DNA of 64,000 nucleotides from Calditrichia bacterium (GCA_028284445.1 JANQRS010000036.1:62001-126000), one strand, 5' to 3'; shown: positions 35,886 to 45,362, counted from the first letter of the stretch. Translations and numbers: made by a program. Notes: a model not told the origin generated them from the letters alone.

Positions 35886-36239
35886 ATGGATCTCACTATT
35901 CATCCTCGCGAAAAAAACAGTAGCACTATGCATGTTTATAAAACCTTGCATAGGGAACATATTTTACTGGACGACTTAATTGTTATCGAAACAACCAATT
36001 CCACATATTTCATGCGCTATCTGGGGGACGAAATGTATGCCGTGATGGGAGGGCACTTTAATCGGATGGGTATCGCGCCGTATCACACCAGGATTAATGG
36101 TATTTCCCTGGGAAGGCGCCTGATTGAAAGCAAAGTCGTTATTGCTTGTGGCTACCGGCTGAATTTCGACCGTCAATTTATTACCAGCACTGTCCGTCGA
36201 ATTTCAGTGCGTCGTGCGCTTGTAATCGAAGGGCGATAA
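35886..36239 (+). CDS. Small protein of unknown function at the end of the cytochrome operon
   Basis: A 117-residue protein starting at ATG 35886 with AAAGGAG seven bases upstream, 11 bases after the flavoprotein. It is rich in predicted beta strands (ILLDDLIVIETTNSTYFMRY, KVVIACGYRLNF) and in Arg near the end (TVRRISVRRALVIEGR). There is no signal peptide, no Cys pair and no heme motif (one Cys, in VVIACGY). I do not recognise it. The tight spacing suggests that it belongs to the electron-transfer operon, perhaps as a regulator or assembly factor; the gene ends 90 bases before the next operon. Confidence 0.7.
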   Translation: MDLTIHPREKNSSTMHVYKTLHREHILLDDLIVIETTNSTYFMRYLGDEMYAVMGGHFNRMGIAPYHTRINGISLGRRLIESKVVIACGYRLNFDRQFITSTVRRISVRRALVIEGR

Positions 36240-36268
36240 CCCATCGAACTGCCCAAAACTGATTTTAT

Positions 36269-36298
36269 TTGGAAATTTGCAGTGAGTTTCGCTAGATT
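36269..36298 (+). promoter_or_regulatory. Candidate promoter of the sugar ABC operon
   Basis: TTGGAA (36269-36274) and TAGATT (36293-36298) are 18 bases apart. The LacI-type operator begins three bases downstream, a good position for repression. Confidence 0.45.
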
Positions 36299-36300
36299 AG

Positions 36301-36317
36301 GTTAAACGTTTACATTT
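36301..36317. promoter_or_regulatory. LacI-family operator-like site
   Basis: The palindrome TAAACGTTTA (36303-36312) lies within GTTAAACGTTTACATTT. The right half and its T-rich flank match the operator at 39403-39422 exactly; the left half differs at one flanking base. It lies 25 bases before the solute-binding protein gene. Confidence 0.75.
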
Positions 36318-36341
36318 TTTTCATTAAATGTGAATATTCGT

Positions 36342-37616
36342 ATGAAAATTCGTTTAACCGGGCTGTTAATTCTAGTATGTTTGATAGTCTCTTCCTGCTA
36401 CAATGGCAGTGAGGACATCAAGCTGACATTTTGGGCCATGGGCTCTGAGGGCGAGAAGGTCAAGCCCTTGATTGAGCAGTTTGAAGCAGAAAATCCTGGT
36501 ATCCGTGTCAAAGTGCAGGCGGTTCCCTGGGGCGCTGCCTATGAAAAGCTGATGACGGCCTATGCCGGACAGGCGCTGCCCGATGTGTGTCAACTGGGCA
36601 ATACCTGGATACCGCAATTTGCCATGCTCGGTGCACTCACCTCACTGGATTCCCTTGTTACTGCTTCGCCCATTATCGATGCTGAAAACTATTTTGACGG
36701 CAGCTGGCAGACAAGCCTGGTCAATGGTCATATATATGGCCTTCCATGGTATGTCGATACCCGCCTTTTATTCTATCGCCATGATATTTTGACCGAGGTT
36801 GGATTTGAACAACCGCCGCAGACCTGGCAGCAATGGGTGGAGATGTCACGGCGCGTCCGCGAGCACAATGAAGAAGCCTACGCCAATTTTTTCTCCCTGA
36901 TATTCAACGACTGGCATGTCCCGGTGATTCTCATTCTTAGCAACGGTGGGCAACTACTGCGCGAAAACGATTGCTATGGGGCGTTTGATGACCCGAAAAC
37001 GTTTGAAGCGCTGCGCTACTATGTTGATTTCTTTAAGAACGAATTTGCGCCGCGAAGCATGACCGAGTTTGTAAACGTCTATCAAGGGTTTACCGAAGGG
37101 CGTCTGGCGACCTGGATCACCGGTCCCTGGAATATCAATCAACTACGCGAACGCGCGCCTGAATTAAAAGGAAAGTGGCGAACCGCACCGGTACCGGCTG
37201 GACAGGGCGCCGTATCTACCGCCGGTGGTGCGAGCCTGGTCATTTTTAAGACCAGCAAGCATAAAGCGGCAGCCCGGCGTTTTCTGGAGTTTATGTCGCT
37301 GCCGGAAACCCAGGAGACTTTTTTCCAATTGACAAACGGTTTACCGGCTGTCAAGTCGGCCTGGAATAGCCCGTCGCTGAGAAATGATCCGGAAATCCAG
37401 GCGTTTTTCAAGCAGTTGGAGTCAGTTGCTGCAACCCCGGCGATTGCTGAGTGGGAGCAAATTGCGGTAGCGATACAGGTGTACATGGAAAAAGCGATTT
37501 ATGAACAATTGACCTTCGAAGAAGCAATTAGCGAGCTAAACCGCGAGGTAGATCGCATCCTGGAGCGTCGTCGCTGGCTTTTGCAAGAAAATTTGCTGTT
37601 TCTCGAAGAGGATTAA
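36342..37616 (+). CDS. ABC sugar transporter, solute-binding lipoprotein
   Basis: A 424-residue extracellular solute-binding protein of family 1, which captures an oligosaccharide for an ABC importer. It has a lipoprotein signal peptide with lipobox VSSC (LILVCLIVSSCYNG) and the family start ITFWAMGSEGEKVKPLIEQFE-like region, KLMTAYAGQALPDV and later TWITGPWNI. I start it at ATG 36342; a GTG four codons earlier is possible, and neither has a clear ribosome site. It begins an operon with two permeases. No ATPase gene is present in the window, so the importer must share an MsmK/MalK-like ATPase encoded elsewhere. The upstream LacI operator implies substrate-dependent control. Confidence 0.92.
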   Translation: MKIRLTGLLILVCLIVSSCYNGSEDIKLTFWAMGSEGEKVKPLIEQFEAENPGIRVKVQAVPWGAAYEKLMTAYAGQALPDVCQLGNTWIPQFAMLGALTSLDSLVTASPIIDAENYFDGSWQTSLVNGHIYGLPWYVDTRLLFYRHDILTEVGFEQPPQTWQQWVEMSRRVREHNEEAYANFFSLIFNDWHVPVILILSNGGQLLRENDCYGAFDDPKTFEALRYYVDFFKNEFAPRSMTEFVNVYQGFTEGRLATWITGPWNINQLRERAPELKGKWRTAPVPAGQGAVSTAGGASLVIFKTSKHKAAARRFLEFMSLPETQETFFQLTNGLPAVKSAWNSPSLRNDPEIQAFFKQLESVAATPAIAEWEQIAVAIQVYMEKAIYEQLTFEEAISELNREVDRILERRRWLLQENLLFLEED

Positions 37617-37646
37617 TCCAAACGGAATTCAGACTGCGGAGAAGGT

Positions 37647-38534
37647 ATGCGTGCAAGCCGCCAATCCATCCTGCTCTTCCTGACGCCTGCGCTTGGCGGG
37701 ATGCTGCTATTTGTGTTTATGCCGATTGCGGCGGCATTGCTGATCAGCTTCACGGACTTCGATATATACTCTTTGGGGTATTTTGAACGCACTCGCGTGA
37801 TCGGGCTGGACAATTATGTGCGAGTCTTTAATGATCCGGTTTTTTGGACGGCAGTGCTAAACACCCTTTATTTTGTTGGGGTGGGTGCACCTCTGACCAT
37901 CGTGGTTGGCCTGTTTGCGGCACTGGCGCTGAACGTGCCTGCATTGCGGTTCAAACGGCTTTTTCGAATGGCGTTTTTCCTGCCGGTAGTAACAACGCTG
38001 ATCGCGGTCGCCGTTGTCTGGCGCTATTTGTATCATCCCCGCTATGGCCTCATTAATTATGCTTTGATCAGTCTTGGGATTGAGCCAGTCGACTGGCTGG
38101 GGGATCCGCAATGGGCGATGCCGGCCCTCATTCTATTGGCAATCTGGAAGAATTTCGGCTATAGTATGCTGATATTTATGGCCGGCTTGCAGGCGATACC
38201 ACCGTCGCTGTATGAGGCCGCCAGGATTGATGGCGCCGGTTGGTGGCAGCAGCAGTGGTATGTAACAATCCCTCAGCTAGCCCCAACCACGCTTTTCGTG
38301 ACGGTCATCACCTTAATCGGCTACTTTCAGTTCTTCGCCGAGCCGTACGTAATGACGCAGGGTGGCCCGCTGAATTCGACACTCAGTGTTGTGCTCTACT
38401 TGTATCAACAAGGGTTTCGCTGGTGGCAGATGGGGTATGCCAGCGCCATCGCCTTTGTCCTTTTTATGATGTTTGCCGCCATTTCGATCGTGCAAATGCT
38501 GATTCGTCAACGACAATACGGTCAACTGATATGA
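37647..38534 (+). CDS. ABC sugar transporter permease (MalF/UgpA type)
   Basis: A 295-residue inner-membrane permease with six helices. The start has GGAGAAGG upstream. The conserved EAA loop that docks the ATPase reads YEAARIDGAGWWQQQWYVTIPQL (given here from about residue 190), in good agreement with the carbohydrate uptake-1 family. The N-terminal SILLFLTPALGGMLLF is typical of MalF-like subunits. It pairs with the next gene, whose ATG overlaps its stop (ATGA). Confidence 0.93.
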   Translation: MRASRQSILLFLTPALGGMLLFVFMPIAAALLISFTDFDIYSLGYFERTRVIGLDNYVRVFNDPVFWTAVLNTLYFVGVGAPLTIVVGLFAALALNVPALRFKRLFRMAFFLPVVTTLIAVAVVWRYLYHPRYGLINYALISLGIEPVDWLGDPQWAMPALILLAIWKNFGYSMLIFMAGLQAIPPSLYEAARIDGAGWWQQQWYVTIPQLAPTTLFVTVITLIGYFQFFAEPYVMTQGGPLNSTLSVVLYLYQQGFRWWQMGYASAIAFVLFMMFAAISIVQMLIRQRQYGQLI

Positions 38535-39355
38535 AGCAGCTGAAGCTCAAAAGCCTGCTGTTACATGTGGTTGTTGCCATTGCTGCATGTATGACCATTG
38601 CGCCTTTTGTCTGGATGGTAAGCGCTTCGCTGACACCGGCCGGCGAGTCATCGGTTTTCCCGCCGCGCCTCCTTCCCTCTGAGACGACATTTGAACACTA
38701 TCACCATCTCTTTGTGCGTCTTAATGTTGGGCGATATTTCTTGAACAGCCTGATACTTGCGGTTTCGGTGACAATGATATCGCTGTTGGTGAATTCTATG
38801 GCCGGTTTTGCTTTTGCTAAATTCGCCTTCCGTGGCAAGCGGCACATTTTTGCAGTTCTGGTTGCCTCGATGATTGTTCCCGGTCAGGTAACCATGCTCC
38901 CGGTCTTCCTGCTCTTGAATAAAATGGGGGTGCTCAACAGTTACCTGGGCGTCATACTCCCGGCGATGGCCAGCGTCTTTGGTATTTTCCTGGTCCGACA
39001 ATATTTGGTCAGCGTGCCCGATAGCATGATTGAAGCAGCGCGGATCGACGGGGCGGGGGACTTCCTGATATATCGAACGATCATTTTGCCACTGGCGTTA
39101 CCAGTGCTCTTGACCCTCGGACTGTTCACCTTTATGGGAACATGGAACGACTTTCTTTGGCCACTGATCGTGATGACGCGTGAGGAAATGCACACGTTGC
39201 CGGTGGCGCTTGCCGGCCTGCTGGGAGAACACGCCCAGGATGCGGAATTGATGATGGCCGGGTCTGTTGTCACCATTGTGCCGGTGCTGATTGTTTTCCT
39301 CGCCTTGCAGAAATATTACCTTCAGGGTATCACAGTCGGGGCGCTCAAAGAGTAA
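38531..39355 (+). CDS. ABC sugar transporter permease (MalG/UgpE type)
   Basis: A 274-residue six-helix permease that starts at ATG 38531, overlapping the upstream stop by four bases; a longer open frame upstream is just the other permease read in a different frame. The EAA loop is IEAARIDGAGDFLIYRTI. The MalG-type features ASLTPAGE, FRGKR before the third helix, and MGTWNDFLWPL near the end are present. It completes the transmembrane part of the importer. No ATPase gene follows; the next gene is the regulator. Confidence 0.93.
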   Translation: MKQLKLKSLLLHVVVAIAACMTIAPFVWMVSASLTPAGESSVFPPRLLPSETTFEHYHHLFVRLNVGRYFLNSLILAVSVTMISLLVNSMAGFAFAKFAFRGKRHIFAVLVASMIVPGQVTMLPVFLLLNKMGVLNSYLGVILPAMASVFGIFLVRQYLVSVPDSMIEAARIDGAGDFLIYRTIILPLALPVLLTLGLFTFMGTWNDFLWPLIVMTREEMHTLPVALAGLLGEHAQDAELMMAGSVVTIVPVLIVFLALQKYYLQGITVGALKE

Positions 39356-39368
39356 TTGCCATAATTCC

Positions 39369-39397
39369 TTGACAAGTTCTCACCTGGAAATTATATT
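39369..39397 (+). promoter_or_regulatory. Sigma-70 promoter of the LacI-family gene
   Basis: TTGACA (39369-39374), a 17-base spacer and TATATT (39392-39397) give a near-consensus promoter. A perfect operator palindrome begins five bases downstream. Confidence 0.85.
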
Positions 39398-39402
39398 ACA
39401 GG

Positions 39403-39422
39403 AAATGTAAACGTTTACATTT
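39403..39422. promoter_or_regulatory. LacI-family operator, perfect 20-bp palindrome
   Basis: AAATGTAAACGTTTACATTT is fully symmetric about 39412/39413 and carries the central CG typical of LacI-family sites. It covers the expected transcription start of the regulator gene, implying autorepression. A close copy precedes the ABC operon at 36301. Confidence 0.9.
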
Positions 39423-39464
39423 TTTGCAAAATACTTACCTCTGGATGCTACAACTGGATCGTTG

Positions 39465-40499
39465 ATGAAGATTGACATCAGAGAAATTGCTCGACAAGCT
39501 GGCGTTTCGACCGCAACTGTATCACGCGTGATGAATGGTAAGGGATCGGTCAGTGACAATACCCGCCAGCGAGTGCTTGCAGTCGTAAAGCAAAACAATT
39601 ACAAGCTCAATTCAATCGCCAGGGGACTATCCAGACAGAAAACCGATACCATCGGCGTTGTCTTGCCGGAACTTGTGGATGAATTTTTTATGGATCTCGT
39701 TCACAGCATCGATGAGGCGGCATATGCAGCAAATAAATTTGTAATGATTTCCAGTTCTCATAGTCAGCGCAATACAATTGAGACAGTTATGGAATTCATG
39801 AATGGCGGGCGCATTGATGGCGTCATCCTCATGGCCCCGGAAATTATGGATGAAGAACTGCTGCGCTTGATTACCCGCAGCAACCGGCCGCTGGTTATGC
39901 TGAATGCACCCGGGCATATCAAGGATTGCTACAGTCTGAATATCGACAATCATCAGGGGGCCGTTGCGGCCGTGACGCATCTGCTCGGACACGGTTATGA
40001 AAAAATTGCTATGATCAAGGGCCCTGCCGGCAATACCGATGCCGACGAGCGTTTTGCCGGTTACCAGGATGTATTGGAAAAAAGCGATATACCGTTTCGC
40101 GATGATTTGATCGTGAACGGCGACTTCACGCTTCAGGCCGGCTATTATGGATTATTGCGACTGATTAGTCAGCCGGTTAAGCCGGATGCCGTTTTCGCAG
40201 CCAACGATATGATGGCACTGGGTGTCTATCAGGCGGCGCTGGCATCTCAAATCAGAATACCGGAAGATCTCGCTGTTGTGGGGTTTGATGATATTTTTCT
40301 GAGCCGTTTATTGACACCGCGTTTAACAACGGTTCACTCCCCGGTGCCGGAAATGGGGAGCAAGGCTGTGAAGGCCTTATTGGGTATTATTTCCGGCGAG
40401 GTATCGGCTGAACAGCCATATCGAGAGTTGTTGTCTACCGGATTGGTTATTGGTGGTTCCTGCGGCTGCAAAATGCCGAATTCATCTTTACTTCTATAA
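39465..40499 (+). CDS. LacI-family transcriptional regulator of the sugar locus
   Basis: A 344-residue repressor. The N-terminal helix-turn-helix and hinge are classic (IREIARQAGVSTATVSRVMN and the hinge NSIARGLS), and a periplasmic-binding-protein-like sugar domain follows (TIGVVLPELVDEFF, DAVFAANDMMALG, VVGFDDIFLSRLLTP). It should bind the palindromes at 36301 and 39403 and release them on binding a sugar ligand. I prefer ATG 39465 over a TTG one codon before. Its position between the importer genes and the polysaccharide genes fits a local regulator. Confidence 0.94.
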   Translation: MKIDIREIARQAGVSTATVSRVMNGKGSVSDNTRQRVLAVVKQNNYKLNSIARGLSRQKTDTIGVVLPELVDEFFMDLVHSIDEAAYAANKFVMISSSHSQRNTIETVMEFMNGGRIDGVILMAPEIMDEELLRLITRSNRPLVMLNAPGHIKDCYSLNIDNHQGAVAAVTHLLGHGYEKIAMIKGPAGNTDADERFAGYQDVLEKSDIPFRDDLIVNGDFTLQAGYYGLLRLISQPVKPDAVFAANDMMALGVYQAALASQIRIPEDLAVVGFDDIFLSRLLTPRLTTVHSPVPEMGSKAVKALLGIISGEVSAEQPYRELLSTGLVIGGSCGCKMPNSSLLL

Positions 40500-40615
40500 T
40501 CGCTAAGTCTTTTCCTTTTATCCCTGATCGCGGTGTTCTCTGGAACACTGAACGGCAGCGCGCGGCCAAAATGATTCGGGGATAAAAATAATGCCTGTTT
40601 CCATACCGGGTGATA

Positions 40616-40630
40616 TTAGCCGTTTGCTAA
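40616..40630. promoter_or_regulatory. Second type of symmetric site, possible operator
   Basis: TTAGC (40616-40620) and GCTAA (40626-40630) flank CGTTT. The site is 33 bases before the CBM9-like gene. The centre is not symmetric and the sequence differs from the two LacI operators, so a role is only possible. Confidence 0.3.
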
Positions 40631-40663
40631 ACACCCTTTACCGGTCATTTTAAGGAGGTCTTT

Positions 40664-42583
40664 ATGAACAAAATCATTACACAATCTATTGTGTCTGTTG
40701 CACTCGTTGTTTTCATGGCTATGAGCGTGTGGGCGCAAACGCCTTCGCGTGTCGGGAACGATGTGTATTGGGCACGAGGCCTGGATGGCGCTACAATTAC
40801 GCTGGATGGCGATTTGAGTGAAGCAGCATGGAGCATGGCTGAAGTGATTGATATTCGCTATGGTGAAAGATCCGCTTTACCAACAAGCGGATGGCGGGCT
40901 GAATTTCAGGAAACGGTCTATAACGATCCGCTGGTTGCCACAGTTCGTTTATTGGTGGACAATGATGCCAATCAGCTCTATATGTCTGTCGAAGCGCAAG
41001 ACTCTTCAGTCGGCGGTATTGCCAGCTGGGCGCGCTGGGATGGCTTACTGATGTCTATCAAAGACCACACGGCCCGCAGCTCCGTTGGGACCACTGAGGC
41101 TCGCGAATATTTTTATACCTTCTGGTATAACAATGTCGATAGCTTAGTGGCGCCAGGCGTTCCGCCGATGTTTCGCGGTTACTACGGCAATAATCAGGAT
41201 ACCAGCCGCACAGCCGACCAGGTTCGTGCCTGGGATGGCGCGTTCACGGTTCTTAACGGCACCTCGAACGACGATGCTGCCCCGGATGAAGGCTACATCA
41301 TGGAAATGCGGATGGATCTCGATACCCTCGGATACAACGCGGCCAACCCGACAGGTGACGTGATCGAATTGAATTTCTCGATTTGGGATGGCGACTGGCT
41401 GCATTCCGGTGATCCCGGGCGCATTGCCGTCAGCCGCACATCGTGGCAGAGTCCCTGGAACGGAAATAATGACAACGTTGGCCGGGTTCATGTTCATCCG
41501 AGTGTAACGATCAACTCCGGCGAACTACCGGATGTTGAGCCTGATATCCGCATTCCAAATGGCGCCACTCGCACTGCACCGGTGATTGACGGTGTTCTAG
41601 ATGAGGAAATGTGGGATTTCGCCTATACATTTGACATTGCCTGGGGCGATAGCTTGCTGCGTGACAGTTATCCTGGTGTCGGTAAATGGCGTAGTGGCCA
41701 ATTCCAGCCGCAGGTCAACGGCAATCCCCGTCCGCCGATTCTCGATCCGTCTCAGGCGACAATTAAGATGTTCTTTCGCGATAACTTCCTCTATTTCGGC
41801 GCTGATGTGTCCGACCAGGTGGTACAGGGAACGTCCGTCGAGGCACAGTGGGATGCTGTGCGCTTCATGTTGATGCATCGCGATTCAGTCAATGCTGATA
41901 ACGAACTGGAATTCTACAAGTTTACAGCCAGTTTTGATTCAGCCGGTACGATGGTCGCCAATGAAATTCTGCCGGTATTGGTTCTGGACGGGACTGCTAC
42001 TCTGGGCTCGACCCTGAAAGGGGCAACCACCGTTAACGATAATACCGATATCGATGAAGGCTATGTGATTGAGCTGGAAATTGATCTGACTGCTCTTGGC
42101 TATGCCACGGATCTCGGTGATCATCTGCTTTTCGGCGGCGTTACCCTCTTCGACGGCGACTCTTTCGACGATCCGCTGTCGGATTACGGCAGCCGCACCT
42201 GGTGGTTCCGCGAAAACGATTGGGGGCAGTCAACACCGTGGATGGTCATGGATGAAACACTTACCGGAATCGATTCCGATGAGCCGGTCATTGTGGCGGA
42301 TCGCATTGAGCTGCACGGCAATTATCCCAATCCCTTTAATCCGTCAACGACGATCAGTTACACTGTTCCGTTTAATGCAGACGTAACACTGCAGGTTTAT
42401 AATCTTCTCGGGCAGCGTGTTGTCCGCAAAAATATCGAAAAAGTTCCCACAGGCGGTCACACGATTGTCTTTGAAGCGGCAAATTTGGCTTCCGGTATCT
42501 ACTTCTATCAAATTGAAGCAGTCAACCTGGCAACCGGTAAGCTGCTTCGCAGCGAAGCATCAAGAATGGTGCTCTTGAAGTAA
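40664..42583 (+). CDS. Secreted CBM9-like protein with T9SS-type C-terminal domain
   Basis: A 639-residue exported protein preceded by AAGGAGG. After the signal peptide (VVFMAMSVWAQ) two sugar-binding-like domains of the CBM9/DOMON type are visible, each starting with a typical phrase: ITLDGDLSEAAW (about residue 45) and PVIDGVLDEEMWD (about residue 305). The C-terminal 90 residues form the sorting/FlgD-like domain (NYPNPFNPSTTISY to MVLLK). The protein probably stays on the cell surface and binds the polysaccharide that the locus degrades. No catalytic residues are recognised. It is the first of the outer-membrane block and is followed by the TonB receptor. Confidence 0.85.
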   Translation: MNKIITQSIVSVALVVFMAMSVWAQTPSRVGNDVYWARGLDGATITLDGDLSEAAWSMAEVIDIRYGERSALPTSGWRAEFQETVYNDPLVATVRLLVDNDANQLYMSVEAQDSSVGGIASWARWDGLLMSIKDHTARSSVGTTEAREYFYTFWYNNVDSLVAPGVPPMFRGYYGNNQDTSRTADQVRAWDGAFTVLNGTSNDDAAPDEGYIMEMRMDLDTLGYNAANPTGDVIELNFSIWDGDWLHSGDPGRIAVSRTSWQSPWNGNNDNVGRVHVHPSVTINSGELPDVEPDIRIPNGATRTAPVIDGVLDEEMWDFAYTFDIAWGDSLLRDSYPGVGKWRSGQFQPQVNGNPRPPILDPSQATIKMFFRDNFLYFGADVSDQVVQGTSVEAQWDAVRFMLMHRDSVNADNELEFYKFTASFDSAGTMVANEILPVLVLDGTATLGSTLKGATTVNDNTDIDEGYVIELEIDLTALGYATDLGDHLLFGGVTLFDGDSFDDPLSDYGSRTWWFRENDWGQSTPWMVMDETLTGIDSDEPVIVADRIELHGNYPNPFNPSTTISYTVPFNADVTLQVYNLLGQRVVRKNIEKVPTGGHTIVFEAANLASGIYFYQIEAVNLATGKLLRSEASRMVLLK

Positions 42584-42610
42584 TTCTGACAGTTGATAAT
42601 GGTGTCATAT

Positions 42611-42639
42611 CATGTGTCCGCGCAAGTTGCGGACGCATG
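42611..42639 (+). terminator. Hairpin between the CBM9-like and TonB receptor genes
   Basis: CATGTGTCCGC (42611-42621) pairs with GCGGACGCATG (42629-42639) with one G-T wobble around a seven-base loop. There is no T-run. It may be a weak terminator or an RNA-processing site. Confidence 0.45.
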
Positions 42640-42671
42640 ATTTAACTTCTAACCTGCTGTGGGGATTCATA

Positions 42672-45341
42672 ATGAATCCGTTTGAAAATCTGTATTCAAT
42701 GCGCCGGTGCTGCAAACACCACATTTGGTTGTGCTTTCTGTTGCTGTTTCTGTTTCCGATGCTTTTGACGGCGCAGACAACCGGTAAGCTCTCCGGCATT
42801 GTGAAAGATGACGGCGGCGAACCGCTGATTGGTGCTAATATTCTCGTAGAAGGGGCAACGCTTGGCGCTTCTACTGACGCCGACGGCTTTTTCGTAATCC
42901 TCAACCTGCGTTCCGGCACCTATACCATTCGCTGTGAGTACATTGGATATCAGGCAAAAATTATTGAGAATGTCAGAATATCGGCAGATAAAACCACTTC
43001 GCTTACCATCGAGTTAAGCAGCGAAACGGTTGCCGGTGAAGAAGTGGTTGTGACAGCCGAAAAACCCCTGGTTGAATTCAATGTCACTAGTTCCGTCGCC
43101 AGCGTCAGCAAGGAAGATCTTGAACAGCTGCCGCTGCAGTCGCTCGATGAAGTCGTCAATTTGCAAGCAGGAGTAGTCGACGGTCATTTTCGCGGTGGAC
43201 GTCTAGGAGAAGTTCAGTATCAGCTGGAAGGCGTTACCGTCAACAACCCCTTCGACAATTCTTCAATCCTGGAATTGGATCGTTCGGTGATTGAAGAAGT
43301 TCAGGTTATCAGCGGGACCTTTGATGCAAAGTACGGCCAGGCGATGTCCGGGGTAGTTAACACGGTATTGAGATCCGGCTCCGAGACGTTTGACTGGAGC
43401 GCGGAGGTATACAGCGGCGACTATTATACGGGAGATAGCGATCGGTATCCGGGAAATGACAGTTACCAACCGATCGATATTCAGAGCCTGCAGCTAACGC
43501 TCAGTGGACCGGTTGGACTGCCAAAAACCACATTCCTGTTGAATGGCAGACGCTTTCTCAACGACGGCTATTTGTTCGGCACCCGGCGCTTTGTGCCGAC
43601 AGACTCCAGCAATTTTGAACAATCGATATTCTTGCCAAGCGGGGATTATGAAGAAGTGCCGATGAATGATTCCCGCGAGTATAGCGGGCAGTTTAAGATA
43701 ACCAATCGCTCAGTTTCCCGCGTAGAACTGAGCTATCAAGGGGTGCTGAACGATCTCGAACGGCGGTTCTATTCTCATGCCTTTCGTTTCAACCCGGACG
43801 GCATTAGTACCCAGAACACCTTCTCTTTATCTCATGGCGTCGATGTCACTCATACGCTGTCGGAAAAACTCTTCTACAAACTCAGTTTTCGCCACAACTT
43901 TTTTCAGCGTGAACGATTCGTTTATGAAGATGTTTTTGATAGCCGCTACGAAGAAGCCGGTCCGGCCAGAGCAGATGCCAATTATGAAAATGGAGCGGTT
44001 GTCCAGGGTGTCGAATTCGGACGCTTCGAGCAGGAAACCAATGCCGGTGTCGCTAAACTTGACGTCACCTGGCAGGCCGACCGCTTGAATTTGCTGGAAG
44101 GCGGTCTGGAATTTCAGCGTTCTGATTTGTCCTTTGGGTCACCTGGCTACCTACGCTTTGTGACCATCAATGGCGTGCAAGAACTACTGCCAATCGAGAG
44201 CGATCCTCCTGATTTTCCTGGCATTTTGAACTATGATCCCATCCAGGTGGCAGGCTATCTGCAAGATCGCCTGGAATGGCGTGATGTTGTTGTTCGCGGC
44301 GGACTACGAATGGAGTATTTCGACGCACGAGCCACGGTTCCCAGCGAATTGCGCAATCCTGCCAATGCCATTGCCGGCGCTCCGCAATCGGTTCCTGTCA
44401 GTACTACCGTCAAAACCGCCCTGGCACCCAGGCTGGGACTCAGTTTCCCGCTTTCCTCGTCCGCTTCCGTTTACGCTTCCTACGGTCATTTTTACCAGAT
44501 GCCCGGATTGGGGAATCTCTACAACAATGCCGACTATACGGTGCTCAAGGATTTACAAGCGGCGACGGCTCGGTTCGATATCCGCGGCAATCCGGACCTC
44601 AAACCGGAAAAAACGGTACAGTATGAATTTGGACTGAAGCAGGCCCTGACCGCACGCCTCGGATTGGAATTAGCCTTATTCTACAAAGATATTCGCGATT
44701 TACTGGGGGTCGAATTCATAACGACCTTCAACGTGGCTGATTATGCACGCTTTACCAACGTTGACTATGGGAGCGTTTACGGGTTTACCGTATCCCTGGA
44801 TCAGCGCCGCATCGGCGCGTTGAGCACCACTCTTGACTACACCTTGCAAGTTGCCCAGGGCAATTCAAGCGATCCGGGTGAGACCGCTTCGCGTGCTCAA
44901 GCGGGCAAGGACCCGCGACCCCGTGATATCCCCTTCAACTGGGATCAACGCCATACATTGAATGCCACGGCCATCTATGCTGATCCCGGCAACTATTCCC
45001 TCAGCGCCATTCTGAAAATTGGCAGCGGTCAGCCCTATACGCCGGCCATTGGTTCCGGCTTTAATGCCGATCTGGAAACCAATTCGGGGCGAAAAAGCAG
45101 TTTTGCGCTTTTGGACGTCCGTGCTGAAAAAACCTTTCGCGTTGGCGGTCAGCGCCTGAACCTCTTTGGCCGGGCGATTAACCTGCTGAATGAACATTTT
45201 GTTAACGGCTTTGTCTTTTCTGAAACCGGATCTCCGGATTATTCACAATTTCCCCTCAGAGATCGTGCAGCACTGATAAATCCCGGTCGATTTTATCAGC
45301 CGCGCCGTGTTGAAGTGGGATTACGCATTCAGGCCAAATAA
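42672..45341 (+). CDS. TonB-dependent outer-membrane receptor
   Basis: An 889-residue receptor for active uptake across the outer membrane. After a signal peptide (LLLFLFPMLLTAQ) comes a carboxypeptidase-like beta-sandwich (GKLSGIVKDDGGEPLIGANI). A plug domain follows (VVVTAEKPLVEF as the TonB-box-like region, then LPLQSLDEVVNLQAGVV and the FDAKYGQAMSGVVN segment), and then a 22-strand barrel. It is of the SusC-like or CarboxypepD_reg type but no SusD gene is next to it. Instead a large secreted protein and a PorV-like protein follow. The start is uncertain between 42672 and 42699. The substrate is likely an oligosaccharide, judged from its neighbours. Confidence 0.9.
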   Translation: MNPFENLYSMRRCCKHHIWLCFLLLFLFPMLLTAQTTGKLSGIVKDDGGEPLIGANILVEGATLGASTDADGFFVILNLRSGTYTIRCEYIGYQAKIIENVRISADKTTSLTIELSSETVAGEEVVVTAEKPLVEFNVTSSVASVSKEDLEQLPLQSLDEVVNLQAGVVDGHFRGGRLGEVQYQLEGVTVNNPFDNSSILELDRSVIEEVQVISGTFDAKYGQAMSGVVNTVLRSGSETFDWSAEVYSGDYYTGDSDRYPGNDSYQPIDIQSLQLTLSGPVGLPKTTFLLNGRRFLNDGYLFGTRRFVPTDSSNFEQSIFLPSGDYEEVPMNDSREYSGQFKITNRSVSRVELSYQGVLNDLERRFYSHAFRFNPDGISTQNTFSLSHGVDVTHTLSEKLFYKLSFRHNFFQRERFVYEDVFDSRYEEAGPARADANYENGAVVQGVEFGRFEQETNAGVAKLDVTWQADRLNLLEGGLEFQRSDLSFGSPGYLRFVTINGVQELLPIESDPPDFPGILNYDPIQVAGYLQDRLEWRDVVVRGGLRMEYFDARATVPSELRNPANAIAGAPQSVPVSTTVKTALAPRLGLSFPLSSSASVYASYGHFYQMPGLGNLYNNADYTVLKDLQAATARFDIRGNPDLKPEKTVQYEFGLKQALTARLGLELALFYKDIRDLLGVEFITTFNVADYARFTNVDYGSVYGFTVSLDQRRIGALSTTLDYTLQVAQGNSSDPGETASRAQAGKDPRPRDIPFNWDQRHTLNATAIYADPGNYSLSAILKIGSGQPYTPAIGSGFNADLETNSGRKSSFALLDVRAEKTFRVGGQRLNLFGRAINLLNEHFVNGFVFSETGSPDYSQFPLRDRAALINPGRFYQPRRVEVGLRIQAK

Positions 45342-45362
45342 CGTGAGAACAAGAGGCCACAT

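Noticed and set aside
38240..38530. Longer version of the second ABC permease
   Set aside because: That stretch is the first permease in another frame; ATG 38531 overlaps the stop as ATGA and begins the first helix.
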